Shown in pieces: positions 1 to 4,480 of a DNA stretch of 5,277 nt (its first letter is position 1; every line of letters starts with the position of its first letter). Below the pieces are notes generated by a model. The model was not told the origin of the DNA. It did not search any database and saw only the letters and a list, made by a program, of their open reading frames with translations. Origin of the DNA: Zoogloeaceae bacterium (lineage in GTDB: Bacteria > Pseudomonadota > Gammaproteobacteria > Burkholderiales > Rhodocyclaceae). Both the position numbers and the translations under genes were made by a program. The stretch spans positions 1-5,277 of the forward strand of contig JAITJU010000184.1 of assembly GCA_031278735.1 (NCBI GenBank), read 5' to 3'.

Positions 1-119
1 TCGGCAGCCGCATCATCGAGGAACTGGAGCGCGCCCCCGAAGGCGAGGAACTGGCGCGGGTTACGGCCCTGACGGGCGAATTGCGGCAGGGCGTCGATGG
101 CGCGAGGACATCATGCTGA
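1..119 (+). CDS. trpA: Tryptophan synthase alpha chain, C-terminal end (partial)
   Basis: Only the last 38 codons are present, read from base 3 to the TGA at 117-119. The visible start GSRIIEELERA matches the G-S-R-I phosphate-binding turn and following helix near the C terminus of TrpA. The closing segment (LTGELRQGVDGA) resembles the final helix of the family. TrpA cleaves indole-3-glycerol phosphate to indole and glyceraldehyde 3-phosphate, and passes indole to TrpB in the cytoplasmic alpha2-beta2 complex. Placement just upstream of accD is the usual betaproteobacterial order and supports the call, since so short a fragment would be weaker on its own. The stop overlaps a possible small downstream ORF in an ATGCTGA arrangement. 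Confidence 0.85.
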   Translation, partial: GSRIIEELERAPEGEELARVTALTGELRQGVDGARTSC

Positions 120-241
120 AAAAATCGCCCCGTTTATTCTTGGGCGTTATCGGCCTTTTTCATTCTGGCGCAAACGGTTTTCCTCTATTTCATGATTCCC
201 CTTGGCGTTGGCATATGAATCCATCCGCTGCGTTGGCATGA
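113..241 (+). CDS. Candidate small membrane-protein ORF, apparently frameshifted
   Basis: An ATG at 113-115 overlaps the trpA stop (ATGCTGA), with a GAGGA ribosome-binding-like stretch at 104-108, only 4 nt upstream. As read, the frame gives 42 codons. The first 16 residues (MLKKSPRLFLGVIGLF) look like a positively charged N terminus entering a transmembrane helix. After the T5 run at 156-160 the frame loses hydrophobicity. If one T is removed, the frame continues as ILAQTVFLYFMIPLGVGI to the TGA at 216-218. That would be a 34-aa single-span membrane peptide with the positive-inside pattern. I see these properties directly; that it is or was a gene is inference, and I recognise no family. Alternatives are a sequencing error, a decayed gene or chance. 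Confidence 0.3.
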   Translation: MLKKSPRLFLGVIGLFHSGANGFPLFHDSPWRWHMNPSAALA

Positions 242-280
242 GGCGTGAAAATTCTTGCGTTCTAACCTGGAAACTTTGCT

Positions 281-1147
281 ATGAGCTGGCTGAATAAACT
301 CCTGCCCCCCAAAATCAACCGCGACCAGAGCGGGACGCGGCGCGCCTTGCCGGAAGGCTTGTGGCGCAAATGTCCGGCCTGTGAAGCCGTGCTGTACGCG
401 ACCGATCTGGAGGCCAATCTTCAGGTGTGCCCCAAATGCGGCCACCACTTGCGCCTCAAGGCGCGGCAACGCCTGGACATGTTGCTGGACAAGGAAAACC
501 GCCAGGAAATCGGCGCGGAAATCACGTCCGTCGACAGCCTGAAATTCAAGGACAGCAAGACCTACGCGACGCGCCTGAAGGAAGCGGCGGAAGCCTCCGG
601 CGAAACGGACGCGCTGGTGGTCATGCAGGGCAGCGTCAAGACCCTGCCGCTGGTCGCGGCCGCTTTCGAGTTCGGTTTCATGGGCGGCTCGATGGGGTCC
701 GTGCTGGGCGAGCGTTTTGTGCGCGGCGTCAAGGCGGCGCTGGAAGAGAACATTCCCTTCGTCTGCGTCACCGCGTCTGGCGGGGCGCGGATGCAGGAGG
801 GCCTGTTTTCGCTGATGCAGATGGCCAAGACCACGGCGGCGCTCACCCGGCTTTCCGAACGCGGCCTGCCGTTCATCTCCATCCTCACCGACCCGACGAT
901 GGGCGGCGTTTCCGCCTCTTTCGCCTTCGTGGGCGACATCGTGATGGCCGAGCCGGGCGCGCTGGTGGGTTTCGCCGGCCCGCGCGTCATCGAGCAGACG
1001 GTGCGCGAAACCCTGCCGGAAGGCTTCCAGCGTTCGGAATTCCTGCTCGAAAAAGGCGCGATCGACCTGATCGTCGACCGCCGGGAGATGCGCGAAAAAC
1101 TGGCGCAGGTGCTGACGCTGTTGCAGAAACTGCCGACGGCGGCGTGA
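281..1147 (+). CDS. accD: Acetyl-CoA carboxylase carboxyltransferase subunit beta
   Basis: AccD is the beta half of the carboxyltransferase. With AccA it moves the carboxyl group from carboxybiotin on AccB to acetyl-CoA, giving malonyl-CoA for fatty acid synthesis in the cytoplasm. The 288 aa are full length for the family. The N terminus (MSWLNKLLPPKI) is the conserved AccD start, and an in-frame TAA at 263-265 excludes any start further upstream. A C4 zinc finger is formed by Cys31, Cys34, Cys50 and Cys53 (CX2C-X15-CX2C). The crotonase-like carboxyltransferase core follows, with GGSMGSVLGE from residue 135, SGGARMQEG at 166-174, PTMGGVSASFA from 205 and GFAGPRVIEQTVRE at 230-243. The ribosome-binding site is weak (TGGAAA-like, around 268-273). 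folC usually follows accD in Betaproteobacteria but is absent here. Confidence 0.98.
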   Translation: MSWLNKLLPPKINRDQSGTRRALPEGLWRKCPACEAVLYATDLEANLQVCPKCGHHLRLKARQRLDMLLDKENRQEIGAEITSVDSLKFKDSKTYATRLKEAAEASGETDALVVMQGSVKTLPLVAAAFEFGFMGGSMGSVLGERFVRGVKAALEENIPFVCVTASGGARMQEGLFSLMQMAKTTAALTRLSERGLPFISILTDPTMGGVSASFAFVGDIVMAEPGALVGFAGPRVIEQTVRETLPEGFQRSEFLLEKGAIDLIVDRREMREKLAQVLTLLQKLPTAA

Positions 1148-1308
1148 TGGTCGAGCAAGCTTCTTCCCAAGATGCCCGCGATGAAGCCTCCCGACGCTGC
1201 CTCTTCGTCGCCGCCGAACCGCTGCTGCGGTTCCTCTTCGTTTCAGACAAACAGGAACGCGCCACGCGCGAACATGAGCAGAACGAACGAAACTTTACCG
1301 TCTTCTGA
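1147..1308 (+). CDS. Doubtful 53-aa ORF overlapping the accD stop
   Basis: An ATG whose A is the last base of the accD stop (TGATG) opens a 53-codon frame ending at the TGA at 1306-1308. The product begins MVEQASSQDARDEASRR, has a short hydrophobic patch (CLFVAAEPLLRFLFV) and ends in a charged tail (EHEQNERNFTVF). I recognise no family or domain. The overlap would allow translational coupling to accD, but there is no clear ribosome-binding site. The ORF also runs through both hairpins of the intergenic region, and coding bias is not evident. It could equally be a chance extension of an open frame in GC-rich DNA. It does not resemble the N terminus of FolC. Confidence 0.15.
   Translation: MVEQASSQDARDEASRRCLFVAAEPLLRFLFVSDKQERATREHEQNERNFTVF
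1216..1233 (+). terminator. Possible accD terminator hairpin
   Basis: GAACCGC (1216-1222) and GCGGTTC (1227-1233) form a perfect 7-bp stem around the loop TGCT, 68 nt after the accD stop. The sequence that follows (CTCTTCGTTT) is pyrimidine-rich but is not a clean T run, so an intrinsic terminator is only plausible. Read from the other strand, the hairpin has no T tract. The 3' arm is shared with a competing hairpin at 1227-1260. Confidence 0.35.
1227..1260. other. Bulged inverted repeat in the convergent intergenic region
   Basis: GC (1227-1228) plus GTTCCT (1230-1235) pair with AGGAAC plus GC (1253-1260), with G1229 bulged. GTTT (1240-1243) then pairs with AAAC (1249-1252) around the 5-nt loop CAGAC, leaving CTTC (1236-1239) as a one-sided bulge. 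This makes 12 base pairs in total. It lies between two converging transcripts, so it may protect or define 3' ends from either side. No T run follows in either direction, so it is not a standard terminator. It shares bases 1227-1233 with the 1216-1233 hairpin, so the two cannot form together. Confidence 0.4.
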
Positions 1309-1331
1309 CGCCCTGCCCAGCCGCCTCCTTG

Positions 1332-2699
1332 TCATTTGCCCTCTGATCCGGGTATCCAGTTGGTGCCGGCAAGCGGCACGTTCGCCATTGCCGCCGCCTC
1401 CAGGGTGAGCGCGACCAGGTCTTCCTTCTCCAGGTGGTGCACGTTCTGCTTGCCGCAGGCCCTCGCGATGGTGGTGAGTTCCATGTTGAGCGTCTTCAGG
1501 TAGTTTTTCAGGTGTTTTGCGCCCACTGCCGGTTCCAGGCGCTGTTCGAGGATTTCGTCCTGGGTGGTGATGCCGACCGGACATTGGCCGGTATGGCAAT
1601 GGTGGCAGTAACCGGGCGCGGCACCCAGAGCGGCGTAGTCTTCCAGAGCGGAAACGCGCTTTCCATCCTGATAGTAGGCGTCGCCGTTGCAGCCCAGCGC
1701 GATCATCACGCCCTGGCCGATGGCGACGGCGTCCGCGCCCATGGCCAGCGCCTTGGCGACATCCGGGCCGCTCCTGACGCCGCCGGAGATGATGAGATGC
1801 ACCTTGCCCTTCATGTCGAGGTCTTCCAGCGCCTCCACGGCCTGGCGGAGCGCCGCCAGCGTGGGAATGCCGATATGCTCGATGAAGCAGGTCTGTGTTG
1901 CCGCCGTGCCGCCCTGCATCCCGTCGACCACCACCACGTCCGCGCCCGCGTGAACGGCGAGCTTCACGTCGTTGAAGGTGCGCGTCGCGCCGACTTTCAC
2001 ATAGATGGGCTTTTCCCAGTCGGTCATCTCGCGCAGTTCCTGTATCTTGATCGCCAGATCGTCCGGGCCTGTCCAGTCGGGGTGCCGACAGGCGGATCGC
2101 TGGTCTACCCCGGCGGGCAGCGTGCGCATTCCGGCCACTCGCGCGGAGACCTTCTGTCCCAGCAACATGCCGCCGCCGCCCGGCTTGGCGCCTTGGCCGA
2201 TTACTACCTCAATGGCGTCGGCGCGGCGCAGGTCGTCGGGATTGAAGCCGTAGCGGCTGGGCAGGCATTGGTACACCAGCGTTTTCGAGGATTGCCGTTC
2301 TTCCGATGTCATGCCGCCGTCGCCGGTGGTGGTGGAGGTGCCGACTTCGGTTGCGGCGCGTCCCAAGGCTTCCTTCACGTTGGCGGAAAGCGCGCCAAAA
2401 CTCATCCCCGCAATGGTGATGGGAATCTCCAGTTCAACGGGCTTTTTGGCAAACCGGGTGCCGAGCACCGTCTTTGTCGCGCATTTTTCCCGATAGCCCT
2501 CCAGCGCGTAACGGGACATGGAAGCGCCCAGAAAGACGAGATCGTCGAAGTTGGGGAGCTTCCTTTTCGCGCCCATGCCGCGAATTTCGTAAAGGCCATG
2601 CGCGGCGGCCTTGCGGATGTAATCCAGCGTCTTGCGGTCATAGGCGTAGGATTCTTCCAGCGAGAGATGTCTGGGTTGCGTTGTCGTTTTGGCGTCCAT
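1332..2699 (-). CDS. glxD (mgsC): FMN-binding glutamate synthase domain protein (GlxD / N-methylglutamate synthase subunit C)
   Basis: This 455-aa protein corresponds to the FMN/2-oxoglutarate synthase domain of GltB and probably acts with the two genes upstream of it. Visible TIM-barrel motifs include MSFGALS at 99-105, TGDGGM at 125-130, GQGAKPGGGGML at 168-179, DQRSACRHPDW at 199-209, VKVGATR at 234-240, GMQGGTAAT at 260-268 and SGGVRSGPDVAKALAMGADA at 305-324. Cys365, Cys368 and Cys373 (CX2CX4C, followed by PVGITTQ) align with the 3Fe-4S cysteines of GltB, although the first spacing is shorter. The family transfers an amino or methylamino group to 2-oxoglutarate reductively. I chose the ATG at 2699 because GAGGAG lies 6 nt upstream; a longer frame from 2789 would overlap the preceding gene by 80 bases. 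No GltD-type reductase is visible, so the electron donor is unknown. Whether the substrate is glutamine or gamma-glutamylmethylamide cannot be decided here. Confidence 0.9.
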   Translation of the reverse strand: MDAKTTTQPRHLSLEESYAYDRKTLDYIRKAAAHGLYEIRGMGAKRKLPNFDDLVFLGASMSRYALEGYREKCATKTVLGTRFAKKPVELEIPITIAGMSFGALSANVKEALGRAATEVGTSTTTGDGGMTSEERQSSKTLVYQCLPSRYGFNPDDLRRADAIEVVIGQGAKPGGGGMLLGQKVSARVAGMRTLPAGVDQRSACRHPDWTGPDDLAIKIQELREMTDWEKPIYVKVGATRTFNDVKLAVHAGADVVVVDGMQGGTAATQTCFIEHIGIPTLAALRQAVEALEDLDMKGKVHLIISGGVRSGPDVAKALAMGADAVAIGQGVMIALGCNGDAYYQDGKRVSALEDYAALGAAPGYCHHCHTGQCPVGITTQDEILEQRLEPAVGAKHLKNYLKTLNMELTTIARACGKQNVHHLEKEDLVALTLEAAAMANVPLAGTNWIPGSEGK

Positions 2700-2705
2700 T
2701 GTCGG

Positions 2706-2711
2706 CTCCTC
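2706..2711 (-). promoter_or_regulatory. Ribosome-binding site of glxD/mgsC
   Basis: The complement reads GAGGAG, ends 6 nt before the ATG at 2699 and overlaps the TGA of the preceding gene (2710-2712). It settles the glxD/mgsC start and suggests that its translation is coupled to the end of glxC/mgsB. Confidence 0.8.
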
Positions 2712-3399
2712 AATATTCCTGGTTGGCGTCGGCGTTCCAGTGGTACAACTCCCGTTTGGAAGCCACCTTCTTGAACGCGCCGGGGTCATGCTCCAGTCCG
2801 GCCTGTTTCAGCAAATCGGCGACGATGGCGATGTCGGCTTCGGCCATCGGCTCGACGCGCGCGTCCGCGCCCAGGGAGCGGATGCCGCCCTTGACGTAGA
2901 GCGTGGCCTCGTAGAGCGAATCGCCCAGGGCGTCGCCCGCGTCGCCGCAGATCACCATGCGTCCGGCCTGCGCCATGAAGGCGGAAAAACTGCCCACGGA
3001 ACCGCCGACCACGATGTCGCCGCCTTTCAGCGAAATGCCGCAACGCAGACCCGCGTCGCCGTCGATAATCAAAAGCCCGCCGTGCGCGGACGCGCCCGCG
3101 CCGTTGGAGGCAAAGCCCTGCACATGCACAACGCCGCTCATCATGTTTTCGCCAACGCCTGTGCCCGCGCTGCCCTTGATGACGACGCGGGCGCGCTTGT
3201 TCATGCCGCCTGCGTAATACCCGGCGTGGACGATCACCTCGACTTCCACCGGCGCGTCCAGACCCACGGCGATATTGTGCGCGCCGTCCGGATTGATGAC
3301 GGTGATCTTGTGCGCGCCCTTGCCGGGCGCGTCATGGTGCAGGTAGTGATTCAACGCGCTTACTTTCGTCTGCGCCAGATCGAAGGTCAGATTTTCCAT
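2710..3399 (-). CDS. glxC (mgsB): GXGXG (glutamate synthase alpha C-terminal domain) protein GlxC / MgsB
   Basis: This 229-aa protein matches the right-handed beta-helix domain at the C terminus of GltB, here as a separate polypeptide. The glycine-spaced repeats run from about residue 45 to 175: IVHAGYYAGGMNKRARVVIK, GSAGTGVGENMMSG, GFASNGAGASAHGG, GDAGLRCGISLKGGDIVVGG and GDAGDALGDSLYEATLYVKG. The domain is structural in GltB and packs against the synthase barrel; a scaffold between the amidotransferase and FMN subunits is the likely role here. A charged tail (residues 181-229) ends in NADANQEY. The start ATG at 3399 has GAGGAG 8 nt upstream. It overlaps, in another frame, the end of a 55-aa ORF that lies between this gene and glxB/mgsA. 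The next gene begins 10 nt after its stop. Confidence 0.88.
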   Translation of the reverse strand: MENLTFDLAQTKVSALNHYLHHDAPGKGAHKITVINPDGAHNIAVGLDAPVEVEVIVHAGYYAGGMNKRARVVIKGSAGTGVGENMMSGVVHVQGFASNGAGASAHGGLLIIDGDAGLRCGISLKGGDIVVGGSVGSFSAFMAQAGRMVICGDAGDALGDSLYEATLYVKGGIRSLGADARVEPMAEADIAIVADLLKQAGLEHDPGAFKKVASKRELYHWNADANQEY

Positions 3400-3402
3400 A
3401 CG
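3386..3402. repeat. 17-bp direct repeat, copy 1 (glxC/mgsB start)
   Basis: GTCAGATTTTCCATACG is identical to the sequence at 3541-3557, 155 bp away. On the - strand this copy holds the glxC/mgsB start (ATGGAAAATCTGACC, MENLT) and, one frame over, the end of the 55-aa ORF (GTA TGG AAA ATC TGA, VWKI-stop). Similarity continues upstream into the ribosome-binding region with small gaps. Confidence 0.95.
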
Positions 3403-3554
3403 GGTTTCTCCTCGGTGAGGTCAATGCGGCAATTGGGCGCTTCATGACCATGCGCCGGATGGCGCGCGTCTTCTTCCGCCGCGAAGACGCCCGGAAAAGA
3501 GAGGGGCAGGCCAGGCGGGAACGTGCGCCGTTCGCAAGGCGTCAGATTTTCCAT
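3387..3554 (-). CDS. 55-aa ORF overlapping both glxB/mgsA and glxC/mgsB
   Basis: The ATG at 3554-3552 lies inside the last codons of glxB/mgsA, and AGAGGA (complement of 3564-3569) sits 9 nt upstream. The frame runs 55 codons to a TGA at 3387-3389, inside the first codons of glxC/mgsB. The product starts MENLTPCERRTF and ends IDLTEEKPVWKI. Its start copies the glxC/mgsB start (MENLT), and its end copies the glxB/mgsA end (EEMYVWKI versus EEKPVWKI). The middle is rich in Pro, Ala, His and charged residues and resembles nothing I know. It would couple translation across the 142-nt spacer at both ends. Whether the peptide has a function, or only keeps ribosomes moving, is open; a by-product of a duplicated junction is equally possible. 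Confidence 0.4.
   Translation of the reverse strand: MENLTPCERRTFPPGLPLSFPGVFAAEEDARHPAHGHEAPNCRIDLTEEKPVWKI
3408..3413 (-). promoter_or_regulatory. Ribosome-binding site of glxC/mgsB
   Basis: The complement reads GAGGAG and ends 8 nt before the ATG at 3399. It supports this start over internal candidates. It lies inside the 55-aa ORF and encodes that ORF's Glu-Glu pair. Confidence 0.8.
3452..3490 (-). other. Two directly adjacent stem-loops in the glxB-glxC spacer
   Basis: GCGCC (3452-3456) pairs with GGCGC (3461-3465) around the 4-nt loop GGAT. GCGTCTTC (3466-3473) pairs with GAAGACGC (3483-3490) around a 9-nt loop. The stems abut with no base between them, so they could stack coaxially in the transcript. 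No T run follows on the - strand, which argues against an intrinsic terminator. A role in mRNA stability, processing or uneven expression of the two flanking genes is inference. Confidence 0.45.
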
Positions 3555-3557
3555 ACG
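3541..3557. repeat. 17-bp direct repeat, copy 2 (glxB/mgsA end)
   Basis: This is the second identical copy of GTCAGATTTTCCATACG. On the - strand it carries the end of glxB/mgsA (VWKI-stop, TGA at 3544-3542) and the start of the 55-aa ORF (MENLT). Both copies follow a GAGGA-type ribosome-binding sequence. Confidence 0.95.
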
Positions 3558-4456
3558 TACATTTCCTCTGGCGCGGGTTCGAAGACATGGGCGTCCTTCA
3601 CGCCCGGCAGGTGCGCCAGCGAGCGGAATTCGGAGGCGATGGCGACGTAATCGTCGGTTTCCGCCACCACCGCCGGTTTGCAGGCGAAGGGATCGCGGAT
3701 GAGGGCGAGCGCGTCCTTTGTTCCCATCAGGAAGGTATAGAAGCCGTCGAGTTCCTCGAAGCCTTTTTTCAGCGCCATTTCCAGATCGTCGCCTTCGCGC
3801 AGCCGCCATTCGAGAAAGCGGCAGGCGGCTTCGGTGTCGTTGTCGGTCTCGAAATGGATGCCGCGCGGCTCCAGTTGTCGCCGGATGCCGTTCGGATTCG
3901 AGAGCGATCCGTTATGGACGAGGCAGAAATCCTCGCCCGCCGTGAAAGGATGCGCCCGATCCGGCGTTACCGCCGATTCCGTCGCCATGCGGGTGTGGCC
4001 GACCAGATGCGTGCCTTGCAGCTTGTCGAAACCATAGCGCGCGGCAACTTCGGCGGGCGCGCCGATATCCTTGTAGAGGTCGATGCGCCTGCCCGTGGAA
4101 AGAATGAAAAGCCCCGGATATCGTTCCTTGAGCCAGCATTTGACCCGTTCCGGGTCGACGCTGGCGCAAAGGATGGCGTGATTGCCGACAGCTTCCAGAC
4201 TGGCGGGGACGCCCAGATGCAGATGTTCGTTCAGCTCCTGCGCCATGCGCCGCCAGTCGAAGTTTTCCCCGTCTTCCATGAGACCGGAGTAGAGGCTGAT
4301 TTTGCGCGTGTCATCTGGCGTTGGTTCGGTGAACACCGCCAGTCCCGCTGAATCCGGGCCGCGCTCGGTCATGCCGATCAGCATGGGCGCCATCCATTCG
4401 CCCAGCCGCGCGCGCAGCGCCGGTTTTTTTACCAATAGTCCCACGATTCCACACAT
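3542..4456 (-). CDS. glxB (mgsA): Class II glutamine amidotransferase GlxB / N-methylglutamate synthase subunit A
   Basis: This 304-aa protein is an Ntn-type amidotransferase like the N-terminal domain of GltB and PurF. It starts MCGIVG, so removal of Met exposes the nucleophile Cys2. Glutamine-site motifs follow in the usual order: GHTRMATES (Arg155, residues 153-161), AHPF (168-171), HNGSLSN (Asn182-Gly183 of the oxyanion hole, 181-187) and ETDNDTEA (Asp205, 203-210). It should cleave the side-chain amide of glutamine, or of gamma-glutamylmethylamide if the neighbours act in methylamine use, and pass the amine to the FMN subunit. It is about 100 aa shorter than the GltB amidotransferase domain. 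The start has a GGAGAG ribosome-binding site (complement of 4462-4467), and the gene follows glnT/gmaS by 24 nt. Its last codons overlap a 55-aa ORF. Confidence 0.9.
   Translation of the reverse strand: MCGIVGLLVKKPALRARLGEWMAPMLIGMTERGPDSAGLAVFTEPTPDDTRKISLYSGLMEDGENFDWRRMAQELNEHLHLGVPASLEAVGNHAILCASVDPERVKCWLKERYPGLFILSTGRRIDLYKDIGAPAEVAARYGFDKLQGTHLVGHTRMATESAVTPDRAHPFTAGEDFCLVHNGSLSNPNGIRRQLEPRGIHFETDNDTEAACRFLEWRLREGDDLEMALKKGFEELDGFYTFLMGTKDALALIRDPFACKPAVVAETDDYVAIASEFRSLAHLPGVKDAHVFEPAPEEMYVWKI
3564..3569 (-). promoter_or_regulatory. Ribosome-binding-like site before the 55-aa ORF
   Basis: The complement reads AGAGGA, 9 nt before the ATG at 3554, and lies within the last codons of glxB/mgsA. 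It parallels the GAGGAG before glxC/mgsB and is the main sign that the 55-aa ORF could be translated. Confidence 0.4.
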
Positions 4457-4480
4457 GAATGCTCTCCAGTTGCCGGGGTT

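Noticed and set aside
125..160. Hairpin CGCCC...GGGCG followed by a T5 run after trpA, as a terminator
   Set aside because: The stem is only 5 bp with a long loop, and the T run starts about 10 nt after the stem, so it does not fit an intrinsic terminator.
200..280. Promoter for accD (TTGGCA at 233-238)
   Set aside because: No convincing -10 element lies 16-18 nt downstream; TCTAAC at 261-266 is too far away.
427..1308. Long + strand frame overlapping accD in another frame
   Set aside because: It is rich in Arg, Gly and Ala, as expected of a shifted GC-rich coding frame, and accD is certain. Only its tail after 1147 was kept, as a doubtful ORF.
1434..2774. Long open frame of 446 codons on the + strand, antisense to glxD/mgsC
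   Set aside because: The opposite strand encodes a clear full-length glutamate synthase domain. The antisense frame has no recognisable motif and is a GC-rich codon-bias shadow.
2700..2789. N-terminal extension of glxD/mgsC to an upstream start at 2789
   Set aside because: It would overlap glxC/mgsB by 80 bases, and the extension is low-complexity Arg/Thr/Pro. The ATG at 2699 has a strong GAGGAG at the right distance.
3587..4351. + strand frame of 254 codons antisense to glxB/mgsA
   Set aside because: The - strand has the complete amidotransferase catalytic set; the antisense product shows no domain.
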